From Paracoccus sp. S1E-3 (GTDB taxonomy: Bacteria; Pseudomonadota; Alphaproteobacteria; Rhodobacterales; Rhodobacteraceae): a stretch of 64,000 nt of DNA. This document shows positions 45,360 through 53,848 of the stretch, piece after piece. The position numbers were made by a program, and so were the translations under genes. How positions within the stretch are numbered: position 1 is the stretch's first letter; the number at the start of each line of letters is the position of its first letter. The stretch lies in the NCBI RefSeq assembly GCF_013868135.1, contig NZ_JACEMU010000004.1, forward strand, positions 744,001 to 808,000, in the 5' to 3' direction. The notes beneath the pieces are model-generated. The model did not search any database. It saw nothing but the letters and a program-made list of their open reading frames with translations, and was not told the DNA's origin.

Positions 45360-46081
45360 GCCGGGCGGACGGGCACCCCTGCGGCGTGCATCCCCTCGGC
45401 CACGCGGTCAAAGCGCAGATATGCAATGCCGCGACCGCCGGATTGGGTAAACACCGCCCCCGCCTCGCGCCCGTCGGCGGTCAGGATCGGCGTGCCCGGC
45501 GGCACCGGCGCATCCAGCGCCACGCGGGCCAGCCCCTTCTTCAGTTCGGTCTTGTGCTTCATCCGGGCCGTCACCTCCTGCCCGACATAGCAGCCCTTGC
45601 GGAAATCGACGCCGTGCAGACGCTCGAACCCCATTTCCAGAATGAAGCTGTCATTCGGGATCAGCTCCACTCCGGCTTCGGGGATCAGATGCGCGACCCG
45701 GATCGCGTCCCAGTCGGTCGCATCATCTGTGCCGAGACCATAGCCGCGCCAACCGAGCGCCGGATCGCGCGGATCGGCGATGGCGCCTGCGGGCGCGGGA
45801 CCGGTGCCGCGGGCGACGGCTCGCGGATCCTCGTCGATCTCGACCTTGGCGCGCAGCCTGTACATCGACAGCCGGCGCAGCAGGTCGTCGGCCTGTTCGG
45901 CCGGCACATCCAGCAGATAGCCATCGCCATCGGGGATAACGAAGAAATCGGCCAGATATTTGCCCTGAGGTGTCAGCAGCGCCGTATAGATGGGGGCGCG
46001 GCGCACGTCATTGGTGACCAGACCCTGCAGAAATTCAGCGGCATCCGGGCCGGTCAGGCGCAGCAGGCGGCGGGCGGTCAT
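45356..46081 (-). CDS. ygfZ: YgfZ/Iba57-type folate-binding protein
   Basis: A 241-residue tetrahydrofolate-dependent protein that helps assemble or repair iron-sulfur clusters, for example in MiaB. The family signature KGCYVGQEVTAR, with its essential Cys, is at about residue 160. The N-terminal GcvT-like part is seen in FLQGLVTNDVRRA and LLTPQGKYLADFFVI. Both ends overlap their neighbours by ATGA (the ABC exporter before it, dinB after it), so the three are coupled. Confidence 0.93.
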   Translation of the reverse strand: MTARRLLRLTGPDAAEFLQGLVTNDVRRAPIYTALLTPQGKYLADFFVIPDGDGYLLDVPAEQADDLLRRLSMYRLRAKVEIDEDPRAVARGTGPAPAGAIADPRDPALGWRGYGLGTDDATDWDAIRVAHLIPEAGVELIPNDSFILEMGFERLHGVDFRKGCYVGQEVTARMKHKTELKKGLARVALDAPVPPGTPILTADGREAGAVFTQSGGRGIAYLRFDRVAEGMHAAGVPVRPA

Positions 46082-47817
46082 GGCGTGGTATCCCCGAATT
46101 GCAGATGGACAAGCGCGGCATAGGCCCCGCCCTTGGTCATCAGTTGGTCATGGCTGCCCTCCTCGACAACCCTGCCGGCTTCCAACACGACGATCTTGTC
46201 CGCATTGCGGATCGTCGACAGCCGGTGCGCGATAACCAGCGTCGTGCGCCCATGGGACAGCGTATCCAGCGCCTCCTGAACCAGCCGCTCCGAGGCCGCG
46301 TCCAGAGCCGAGGTTGCCTCGTCCAGCAGCAGGATCGGGGCGTTGCGCAGAACCGCACGTGCAATCGCCACACGCTGGCGCTGCCCGCCCGACAGCGCCG
46401 ATCCACGCGGCCCGGCCGGGCTGTCGAGCCCCAGAGGCATGGCCGAGGCGAAATCGGCGACATGGGCGGTCCGGGTCGCACCCGCAAGAGCGCTTTCGTC
46501 AAATTCACGTCCCAAGGTGATGTTTTCACGCAAGGTTTCGTCAAACAGCGCCGGATCCTGCGACACCACCGAGAACTCGTCCCGCAGCACTGCAAGGTTG
46601 AATTCGTCGATATTGATCCCGCCCAGTGTAATCGTGCCGCGGTCGGGATCGGACATGCGGGTCAGCAGATTGAACACCGTCGTCTTGCCCGCACCGGATG
46701 GCCCGACAAGCGCCGTCGTCTGCCCGGCCTCGGCCACGAAGCTGAGGCCACGCAGCACCTGCGTGTCGCCATAGCTGAGGAAGACATCGTCGAACGCGAT
46801 GCGGGTATCGGGCGGCGGAGCCATGCGCGGACCCGACTTGACCGAGGGTTCGGTGTCGAGAATCTGGTAAATGCGTTCCAGGCTGGCTGCCGCGATCTGC
46901 CAGGACCCGGCCAATCCGCCCAGACGGCGCAGGGGTTGGAAGGCCAGCGACAAAGCGGTGAAGAAGGCCATGAAATCGCCGACCGTGCGTTCGCCCCGCG
47001 TGACCTCGGCGCCGCCGAGGGCCAGCACGCCCACGAAACCAAGGCCGGTCACGATGTCGATCAGCGCCGGCACCACCGCGCCGGTGGCGGCGATCTTCAC
47101 CTCGGTCCGGCGGATGCGGTCGACGATGGCGGCGAAACGGTCGGTCTGGCGGTCCTCGATCCGGTTCAGGCGCACAGTGCCGATGCCGTGCAGCACCTCG
47201 TCGATGCGGGTGGCGCGGTCGGAGGCGTTCTGACGCGAGGCGCGGGTCTTGCGCCGCACATAGCGCTGCACCCAGACCGTCGGCAGGATCAGCAGCGGCG
47301 CCCCGATCAGCGCCGCCACCGTCCATTCCGGGTCGATGCGGACGGCCACATAGAACAGTGCGATCAGCGAGACGATGTCGCGCCCGGCCCCGGTGATGAA
47401 GGTCTGCCAGATTCCCTGCACCGCCTTGGTATCGCCCTGGATGCGTTCGATCAGTGCACCGGGCGGGTTGCGCTGAAAGAAGCTCATGTCCAGACGCATG
47501 ATATGGGCCAGCAGATCGACCTGCATCTTGGTGCCCACCGCCTGCTGGACCGAGACCAGCAGGCTGCGGTTGATGACCGAGGTGATTGCCCGGATCAGGA
47601 ACAGAGCGAAAATGCTGCCGCCCACCCACCACATGGCGTTGCTGTCGCCCGCCACGAAGACGCGGTCGAACAGCGGCTTCAGCATCCAGCTGAGCACGCC
47701 GAGGGTCGAGCCTTCGACCACCATGAAGAACAGCGCCACGCTCATCCTCGGCCAGTAGGGCCGCAGATAATCGCGCCAGACACGTGCAAAGAGATTTGTT
47801 TTCTGGGTCTTGGCCAT
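46078..47817 (-). CDS. ABC exporter (MsbA/multidrug type, fused permease-ATPase)
   Basis: A 579-residue half-transporter with six membrane helices (about 1-310) and an ATPase domain. Walker A is GPSGAGKTTVFNLL, the signature is [16 protein letters not shown], Walker B is ILLLDEATSALD and the H-loop is IAHRLS. MSFFQRNPPGALIERIQGDT is a typical coupling-helix segment. MsbA-like lipid A or drug flipping is plausible; the exact cargo cannot be told. First gene of the exporter-ygfZ-dinB operon. Confidence 0.92.
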   Translation of the reverse strand: MAKTQKTNLFARVWRDYLRPYWPRMSVALFFMVVEGSTLGVLSWMLKPLFDRVFVAGDSNAMWWVGGSIFALFLIRAITSVINRSLLVSVQQAVGTKMQVDLLAHIMRLDMSFFQRNPPGALIERIQGDTKAVQGIWQTFITGAGRDIVSLIALFYVAVRIDPEWTVAALIGAPLLILPTVWVQRYVRRKTRASRQNASDRATRIDEVLHGIGTVRLNRIEDRQTDRFAAIVDRIRRTEVKIAATGAVVPALIDIVTGLGFVGVLALGGAEVTRGERTVGDFMAFFTALSLAFQPLRRLGGLAGSWQIAAASLERIYQILDTEPSVKSGPRMAPPPDTRIAFDDVFLSYGDTQVLRGLSFVAEAGQTTALVGPSGAGKTTVFNLLTRMSDPDRGTITLGGINIDEFNLAVLRDEFSVVSQDPALFDETLRENITLGREFDESALAGATRTAHVADFASAMPLGLDSPAGPRGSALSGGQRQRVAIARAVLRNAPILLLDEATSALDAASERLVQEALDTLSHGRTTLVIAHRLSTIRNADKIVVLEAGRVVEEGSHDQLMTKGGAYAALVHLQFGDTTP

Positions 47818-47858
47818 GGCCCGATCTAGCCTTCTCTGGCCGTCGGCTGCAAGCGGCG

Positions 47859-48806
47859 CTATTCGCGTTGCAACGCCCTGAACGCGGCGGACGCGCCCCA
47901 GCCGGCGACCGCCGCAAGAAGCAGCGACATCAGCCCGTAGATCAGCGGCTGATCGAAGGCCAGCCGGTACAGCCAGCGCTCCAGCCCGACCTTGCGCACC
48001 TCGAGGGGCGCGGAATAGCTGTCGATGATCCGGCCTTCCCGCACGAGGAAGATGCGGGTCTTATAGGTCCCTTCGACCAGATTCGCAGGCAGGCGGAAGT
48101 CGGCGCGGAACAGCGTGTCATCGACCAGCGTGACCGCGCCGTCATCCAGCCGGTAGCTGCCCTCGGCCATGCGCATCTCGATCATGGCCTCGGTGAAATC
48201 GACCGGGTTTTCCACATCGACGGGCCGGGCGAAGGCGCGCATCGCCGTCGGGATGGAAATGCGGAATCGCGCATCCTCGTCCGGGTCCAGGATCAGCCGC
48301 AGGGGCGCGGTGGTGGCGACGGCGTAGAAGCTGGGGGCCGCGCCCACGACCACGCTTTCGGCATTCACCCAGATGCCCAGACGCCGTTCCTTCTTGCGGA
48401 TGGTGACGCTGCGCGACGGCCCCTCGACCGTCGCGATCACCTGCAACAGGCTGCTGGCCGGGATCGGCGTCTCGCGCTTGACGGCACCGTAGAGCAGGAT
48501 CTCGGAGCCGTCGAAGCTGGTGGTGATCGACACCGCGTCCGAGGACATGCCCGCCACCACCTGCTCGGGTGCCTCGGGTCGCGGCGCTTCCGGCATGCCC
48601 CGCGGCGTTACCGGCGAGGGGAAGGACATGATCGGCGGCACGGTGTCAGCCGGGTTGGCCGGCGCCGGGGCGGCCGGTCCGGGAATGGCCTCCTGCCGGG
48701 GCGTCGCCTGCGCCGGGGCCGGCGGCTGCGAGGATGACGGCGGGGCATCCTGCGCCAGGGCACCCTGCCCCAACATCACCGCCAGACACAGGATCAGCGC
48801 CCGCAT
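47859..48806 (-). CDS. TIGR02186 membrane-anchored protein
   Basis: A 315-residue protein with a signal peptide (MRALILCLAVMLGQGALA), a proline/alanine-rich linker (about 20-75), a strand-rich periplasmic domain (SITTSFDGSEILLYGAVKRE, GIWVNAESVVVGAAPSFYAV) and one C-terminal membrane helix (LIYGLMSLLLAAVAGWGASA). This is the alphaproteobacterial TIGR02186 family, normally paired with a TauE/SafE permease as here. The ATG at 48806 shares its A with the permease stop; a GTG 3 bases earlier is possible. Likely a periplasmic partner of the permease. Confidence 0.88.
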   Translation of the reverse strand: MRALILCLAVMLGQGALAQDAPPSSSQPPAPAQATPRQEAIPGPAAPAPANPADTVPPIMSFPSPVTPRGMPEAPRPEAPEQVVAGMSSDAVSITTSFDGSEILLYGAVKRETPIPASSLLQVIATVEGPSRSVTIRKKERRLGIWVNAESVVVGAAPSFYAVATTAPLRLILDPDEDARFRISIPTAMRAFARPVDVENPVDFTEAMIEMRMAEGSYRLDDGAVTLVDDTLFRADFRLPANLVEGTYKTRIFLVREGRIIDSYSAPLEVRKVGLERWLYRLAFDQPLIYGLMSLLLAAVAGWGASAAFRALQRE

Positions 48807-49717
48807 CACACAATCCCCGGCGTCAGCGAATAGAGATCATCCGGCGTCAGGAACAGGTCCATCGCCAGCTTGACGCAGACCGCCAGCACCACCAGCGCCA
48901 GCAGGATGCGCAGTTGTTCGGCCCGCAGCCGCGCGCCCAGATAAGTGCCGATCTGCGCCCCGGTCACCCCGCCCACGATCAGCAGCACCGCCAGCATCAC
49001 GTCGACGGTGTTATAGCTGATCGCATGCATCAGCGTGGTGAAGGCCGTCACGAAGGTGATCTGGAACAACGAGGTGCCGATCACGACCTTGGTCGGCATC
49101 CCCAGCAGATAGATCATCGCCGGCACCATGATGAAGCCGCCGCCGACCCCCATCATCGCCGACAGCACCCCGACCAGCAGTCCGACCACCAAAGGCGGAA
49201 TGACACTGAGATACAGGCCCGAAGTGCGGAACTTCATCTTGAAGGGCAGTGCGTGGATCCAGCCATGCGCGCGCCGCGTCGTGCGCCCCCCGCGACGGGT
49301 CCGGCTGAGCGCGCGCAGGCTTTCGACCAACATCATCGAACCGACAACGCCCAGCATCACCACATAGCTGATCTGGACGACCAGTTCGACCTGACCCAGC
49401 CGCTGCAGCAGGTTGAAGACCGCCACGCCAAGCGCCGAGCCGATCAGACCGCCGATCAGCAGGACCGTGCCCATGCGGAAATCGACGGTCCGGCGCTTCA
49501 CATGCCCCAGCACCCCCGACACCGAAGACGCCACCACCTGATTGGCGCCGGTGGCCACCGCGATGGCGGGCGGAATGCCGATGAAGAACAGCAGCGGGGT
49601 GATCAGAAAGCCGCCGCCCACGCCGAACATGCCGCTCATCAGCCCGACGATTCCGCCCAGGCCGATCAGCGTGAAAGCGTTCACCGCAACCTCGGCGATG
49701 GGAAGATAGATCTGCAT
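48806..49717 (-). CDS. TauE/SafE-family anion permease
   Basis: A 303-residue inner-membrane protein with eight hydrophobic segments in two repeats. Each repeat starts with the family's glycine-rich motif (GIVGLMSGMFGVGGGFLITP and VGVLSAMMGVGGGFIMVPAM). Members export or import sulfite, sulfoacetate and related organosulfur anions. Pairing with TIGR02186 is its usual context. It diverges from surE. Confidence 0.92.
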   Translation of the reverse strand: MQIYLPIAEVAVNAFTLIGLGGIVGLMSGMFGVGGGFLITPLLFFIGIPPAIAVATGANQVVASSVSGVLGHVKRRTVDFRMGTVLLIGGLIGSALGVAVFNLLQRLGQVELVVQISYVVMLGVVGSMMLVESLRALSRTRRGGRTTRRAHGWIHALPFKMKFRTSGLYLSVIPPLVVGLLVGVLSAMMGVGGGFIMVPAMIYLLGMPTKVVIGTSLFQITFVTAFTTLMHAISYNTVDVMLAVLLIVGGVTGAQIGTYLGARLRAEQLRILLALVVLAVCVKLAMDLFLTPDDLYSLTPGIV

Positions 49718-49862
49718 TGCGCGGCGCCTGCTCGGGTCAGGCCCATCTAGCCAATGACGGGGCCGGTCGTCAAAGGCGCATTCGCAAAAAATGTGCGGGT
49801 TGCCGCCTCGCGGGACGCCAGATAATCATGGGGCCAGCAGGACGATCGGACGAAGGTAGGGC

Positions 49863-50654
49863 ATGCGCATTCTCATCAGCAATGACGACGGCATCAATGC
49901 CCCCGGCCTGCAGGTCGCCGAGGAGATCGCAACCGAACTGGCCGGCCCCGATGGCGAGGTCTGGGTGGTCGCCCCGGCCTTTGAACAATCGGGCGTCGCG
50001 CATTGCATCTCCTACGCGCATCCGACCATGGTGGCCCGGCTCGGCCCGCGCCGCTATGCCGCCGAAGGCAGCCCGGCCGATTGCGTGCTGGCGGCCGTCT
50101 ATGACGTGATGAAGGACACGCCGCCCGACCTGGTGATCTCGGGCGTGAATGCGGGCAACAATTCAGGCGAGAACGCCGTCTATTCCGGCACCGTCGGCGG
50201 CGCGATGGAGGCTGCGCTGCAAGGCCTGCCCGCCGTGGCGCTGTCGCAATATTTCAGCGCCGAGCTGCGCGACACGCCCGACCCGTTCGCCGCCGCCCGC
50301 CAGCACGGCGCGGACATCATCCGGCAATTGCTGGCCCGCGCCGACTGGAACTCGGATGCCGATTTCCGGCTGTTCTACAATGTGAACTTTCCCCCGACCC
50401 CGTCGGCAGGGGTCAAGGGCATCCGCGTGACCCCGCAGGGTCGCCGCACGGGTCCCGGCTTCGGGGTCGAGCCTTTCATGGCCCCCAATGGCCGACGCTA
50501 TCTGTGGGTGCGCGGCACGCCGCAGGACCGCCCCTCGACCCCCGGCAGCGATGTTGAAGCCAATCTCGACGGTTACATCTCGGTCACGCCGATGCGCGCC
50601 GATCTGACCTGCCATGCCTCGCTGCCGGCCTTGCAGGAGGCCTTCAAAGGATGA
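49863..50654 (+). CDS. surE: 5'/3'-nucleotidase SurE
   Basis: A 263-residue metal-dependent nucleotidase. Metal ligands are visible in [10 protein letters not shown] (Asp8, Asp9), Ser in the [10 protein letters not shown] region and Asn in [20 protein letters not shown]. It hydrolyses nucleoside monophosphates in stationary-phase and stress physiology. GAAGGTAGG lies before the ATG. Its stop overlaps the pcm start by ATGA, the usual surE-pcm pair. Confidence 0.96.
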   Translation: MRILISNDDGINAPGLQVAEEIATELAGPDGEVWVVAPAFEQSGVAHCISYAHPTMVARLGPRRYAAEGSPADCVLAAVYDVMKDTPPDLVISGVNAGNNSGENAVYSGTVGGAMEAALQGLPAVALSQYFSAELRDTPDPFAAARQHGADIIRQLLARADWNSDADFRLFYNVNFPPTPSAGVKGIRVTPQGRRTGPGFGVEPFMAPNGRRYLWVRGTPQDRPSTPGSDVEANLDGYISVTPMRADLTCHASLPALQEAFKG

Positions 50655-51307
50655 GCGACGAGGGTGCCGAGGAACTGGCCGAGCGCAAGATGCGCTTCCT
50701 GTTCCAGCTGCGCTCGCACGGCGTCACCGATCCGCGCGTGCTGGCCGCGATGGAGCGGATCGACCGGGGCGAGTTCGTCCGCGGCCATTTCGAAGACCGC
50801 GCCTATGACGATACCCCCCTGCCGATCCAGTGCGGCCAGACGATCAGCCAACCCTCGGTCGTGGGTTTGATGACGCAGGCGCTGAACCCCGGCCCGCGCG
50901 ACACCGTGCTGGAGGTGGGGACCGGGTCGGGCTATCAGGCGGCGGTGCTGTCCGGCCTGTGCCGGCGTGTCTATACGGTCGAGCGTCACCGCCGTCTGGT
51001 CACCGAAGCCGAGGCGCTGTTCCAGCGGCTGCGGCTGTCGAACATCACCGTGCGGCTGACAGATGGCAGTTATGGGCTGCCCGAACAGGCGCCTTTTGAT
51101 CGCATCATTGTCACCGCCGCCGCCGAGGATCCGCCCGGCCCTCTCTTGGCGCAGATGAAAATCGGCGGTATCATGGTGGTGCCGGTCGGACAATCCGACG
51201 CGGTGCAGACATTGATCCGGGTGAACCGGACGGAAACAGGCTTTGATTATCACGAGCTGCGCCAGGTCCGCTTTGTGCCGCTGGTCGAGGGTTTGGGTCC
51301 CAGCTAG
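50651..51307 (+). CDS. pcm: Protein-L-isoaspartate O-methyltransferase
   Basis: A 218-residue repair enzyme that methylates L-isoaspartyl residues in aged proteins using SAM. Motif I is [16 protein letters not shown], and the substrate-binding loop is [24 protein letters not shown] near the end fits the family. Coupled to surE (ATGA) and 60 bases before nlpD, as in enterobacteria. Confidence 0.96.
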   Translation: MSDEGAEELAERKMRFLFQLRSHGVTDPRVLAAMERIDRGEFVRGHFEDRAYDDTPLPIQCGQTISQPSVVGLMTQALNPGPRDTVLEVGTGSGYQAAVLSGLCRRVYTVERHRRLVTEAEALFQRLRLSNITVRLTDGSYGLPEQAPFDRIIVTAAAEDPPGPLLAQMKIGGIMVVPVGQSDAVQTLIRVNRTETGFDYHELRQVRFVPLVEGLGPS

Positions 51308-51367
51308 GCCCCTTTCGCCAGCCGCGCGGCCCGGACGGCTTCGTGGCGGAAGGGACGGACGCGACGG

Positions 51368-52345
51368 ATGAGCAGTACGATCTTCAGGGGAATGGTGACG
51401 CTGTCGCTGACGGTGGTGCTGGCGGGTTGCCAGGCATTCCCTGCAGTGCAACAGGACATGGCCGCGATCGGCAACGGCATCAGCGCGCGGGTGCCTCAGC
51501 CCTCGGGCGCGACCAGCATGCCGGGCATTCCCGGCATGGGCGCATCGGCAGGGGGCGGGGGTGCCGCCACCGCGGGGCCATCCGTCACCGACCCCTATGC
51601 GGGCCAGGGTGTCGCCAAGCCCAACGTACCCGGCGGGGGAAATGTGAAGCCCACCCAGACGCCTTCGGCCCAGGTTGCCGTGACGCCGGCGACCACCCAC
51701 CAGGTTACCAGCGGCGAGACCGGCTGGTCGGTGGCGCGCAAATACGGGATCACGATCCAGGATCTGGCCGCGGCCAACAATCTGGAAACCAATATGGTGC
51801 TGAAGGTTGGCCAGACGCTGAAAATTCCGGCCCGCCGCACCGCTACGGCCAGCGACGCTTCCGCCCCCGGACAGGGAACACCCACGCCGATGCCCCCCTC
51901 GGCCGCAAAACCGCTGCCGGACGAGAAGACCGCACCCTCGACCGCGCCCGTGGCCAAGCCCTCAACGCCCGATCTCGGCGCCACCCGCACGGCGGCCTCG
52001 GGCTCGGGCAAGATGCGGATGCCGGTCGCAGGCTCGATCACCCGCACCTTCAACAAGGGCAGCAATGACGGGATCGACATTTCGGCGCCGACCGGGACCG
52101 AGGTGCAGGCCGCGGGCAGCGGCCGCGTCGCCGCCATCACCCGCGATACCGATGGTGTCCCCATCGTCGTCATCCGGCACGAGGGCGAGTTGATGACCGT
52201 CTATGCCGGCATGTCGCAACTGTCGGTCCAGAAGGGCGATCAGGTCAAGGCCGGGCAGAAAATCGGCACAGCGGGCAATTCCGGCGCGATCCATTTCGAG
52301 GTGCGCAAAGGCTTCGACGCGGTCAATCCTGAGAACTATCTTTAA
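51368..52345 (+). CDS. nlpD: LysM/M23 lipoprotein, NlpD-like with degenerate active site
   Basis: A 325-residue lipoprotein (lipobox VVLAGC, Cys21). A low-complexity linker leads to a LysM domain (TSGETGWSVARKYGITIQDL, about 115-155), another Pro/Ala-rich linker, and an M23 LytM domain (about 220-325). The metal-site residues are mostly lost: NDGIDI instead of HxGxD and YAGMS instead of YAH; only IHFEV keeps its His. E. coli NlpD has the same first change (NKGIDI) and works as an amidase activator, so this protein probably activates a periplasmic amidase at division. No rpoS follows. Confidence 0.88.
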   Translation: MSSTIFRGMVTLSLTVVLAGCQAFPAVQQDMAAIGNGISARVPQPSGATSMPGIPGMGASAGGGGAATAGPSVTDPYAGQGVAKPNVPGGGNVKPTQTPSAQVAVTPATTHQVTSGETGWSVARKYGITIQDLAAANNLETNMVLKVGQTLKIPARRTATASDASAPGQGTPTPMPPSAAKPLPDEKTAPSTAPVAKPSTPDLGATRTAASGSGKMRMPVAGSITRTFNKGSNDGIDISAPTGTEVQAAGSGRVAAITRDTDGVPIVVIRHEGELMTVYAGMSQLSVQKGDQVKAGQKIGTAGNSGAIHFEVRKGFDAVNPENYL

Positions 52346-52930
52346 GCGATCCTCCGGACGCGGCGCGCAGCATCGCGTCCGGGCAAGTTGCAACCGCTGC
52401 GGGCGCCCCGGTCCCCAGACTTCATGCGAATGGCGCGCCACAGGCGCCCTGACGATCGCAAACTGCTTCATCGCCACCGGCGCGGGGCGCCGATGGGCCG
52501 CATTCCTGTTTCCAGAAACGCTTTGCTCCGCCTAGATGCCTCAATCGCGTCGACCATGATTGCGAGCGCCTGTCGAGCCCCCGCTCCAAGCGCAGCTGCC
52601 GAACTTTCCCTCCCCCGCAGCTGAATCCCTCCCTGGACGATGTGGGCGCCGTTGGTCTGGACCGTCAGACGAGTTGCGCGCCACAGGCACCCTTCCCAAT
52701 CAGGGCACACTCAACCGCTCCCGCCACTTGCGGCTGACGAGGCAGTTTCTCTGCGCTCGAGCTCTTTGCTCTGTGCGATACGACGGCCCTGTCGCTCCGA
52801 TGGCGATTGCAAGCCCCGTCAGAACTCCGGCAGGGCGCGTCGCCGCCTCAACGCCCTGAAACGGCCGCCGTCCGGGCCGCGTGCTGTTGCCCATAGGCCA
52901 GGATTCCGCCGCTGGCCGACCTCCCGAAAA
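52346..52930. other. Unassigned non-coding region after nlpD
   Basis: No credible gene in these 585 bases. It holds two near-identical copies of gcgcgccacaggc(g/a)ccct (52433-52450 and 52676-52693, one mismatch). Two overlapping minus-strand frames (52700-52894 and 52468-52710) could be pieces of one frame-shifted frame, with stretches such as LTGLAIAIGATGPSYRTEQR and RQALAIMVDAIEASRRSKAF. No known family was recognised. It may be a decayed gene, a dispersed repeat, or a non-coding RNA ending at the terminator just downstream. Confidence 0.4.
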
Positions 52931-52934
52931 CTCG

Positions 52935-52963
52935 AAAGCCGCCCCCTTCGGGACGGCTTTCTC
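52935..52963. terminator. Rho-independent terminator
   Basis: AAAGCCG / CGGCTTT with an inner CCC-CTTC-GGG tetraloop-type hairpin, followed by TCT on the plus strand. It could terminate nlpD read-through, an unseen plus-strand RNA, or the minus-strand PopZ-like gene. Confidence 0.7.
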
Positions 52964-53030
52964 CGTCGCGGCCGGAGGGAGCGGCCGCGATTTCCGTCTG
53001 CGCCGGTCGCTGGTCGCGCCGGATCGCCGG

Positions 53031-53819
53031 TCAGGCGACCTTCATCGCAGCCTCGATGGCGGCGGTCACTTCCTGACGGATGGCGCGGCGCAGGTTGTGG
53101 CTGATGCGGCTGCCGATCTCGCCCTGCAGTTCCTGACGGATTACATCACGCACCAGATTGCGCAGCGCATGAGCGCCCGCCATCTGATCCTCGTCCTTGG
53201 GCAGATCGGCGGCGAAAAGGTCGATGCAGGCCGCATCATGGCCGGCCACTGCATGTTTGTGCAGATCGGTGGCGCGGCTGTTTTCGGCAAGCATCATATC
53301 CGTATCCTTTGCGGTGGTCGCTGGCGCCGGGGCGACGACCATATGCGGAAGAATGGCGGTGATCTGCGCAGACGCGCCATCGGCCCTGCCGAGACCCTGC
53401 TTGCGCGCCTGCTGATAGCCGAGTTCGTCGAAAGTAACCTCGTGGGCGTCGGTCCGGTCCGGACAACGGTCCGCCAGCTGCGCGCGATCCATACCGTCAA
53501 GGACGAGGGCGTCCGTCAGCGCCGCGTCCGCGTGCTCCAGCCGGCTGTCGCCGCGCAGGACCAGACGGTCATCGGCCAGATCGATGGCGCCCAATTCACG
53601 CTCGATCACCGAGCGCAGCTTTTCCGCTTTGGGGCCGAGCGGCAGGGTGCTGCGCGCCTTGCCCGCGGCGTCCAGCCGGCGCACCGGCTGGGCGAAGTCC
53701 GGTCTGGCATCCTCCTGCGCGATCAGCCGCCGGATCGAGGCGAGGACATCGCCGATTTCAGGACCGATATCGGCACCGCCGACATGCGGGTTCGGGTGAG
53801 CGGCCTGCGGTTCAAACAT
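53031..53819 (-). CDS. PopZ/DUF2497-like protein
   Basis: About 262 residues from the ATG at 53819. An N-terminal IGDVLASIRRLIAQED resembles the EEILASIRRIIS motif that opens PopZ/DUF2497 proteins. A long, weakly conserved, acidic middle follows. The C-terminal helices (ALRNLVRDVIRQELQGEIGS, RRAIRQEVTAAIEAAMKV) match the position and pattern of the PopZ oligomerisation region. PopZ builds a polar hub that anchors the chromosome origin in alphaproteobacteria. The gene sits 29 bases downstream of tolC on the same strand. The match is by pattern only. Confidence 0.6.
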   Translation of the reverse strand: MFEPQAAHPNPHVGGADIGPEIGDVLASIRRLIAQEDARPDFAQPVRRLDAAGKARSTLPLGPKAEKLRSVIERELGAIDLADDRLVLRGDSRLEHADAALTDALVLDGMDRAQLADRCPDRTDAHEVTFDELGYQQARKQGLGRADGASAQITAILPHMVVAPAPATTAKDTDMMLAENSRATDLHKHAVAGHDAACIDLFAADLPKDEDQMAGAHALRNLVRDVIRQELQGEIGSRISHNLRRAIRQEVTAAIEAAMKVA

Positions 53820-53848
53820 GGCCGCCCCCGATCGGCAGGGCGTCAAAC

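Noticed and set aside
46099..47829. 576-codon plus-strand frame opposite the ABC exporter
   Set aside because: Antisense shadow; the opposite strand carries all Walker and signature motifs.
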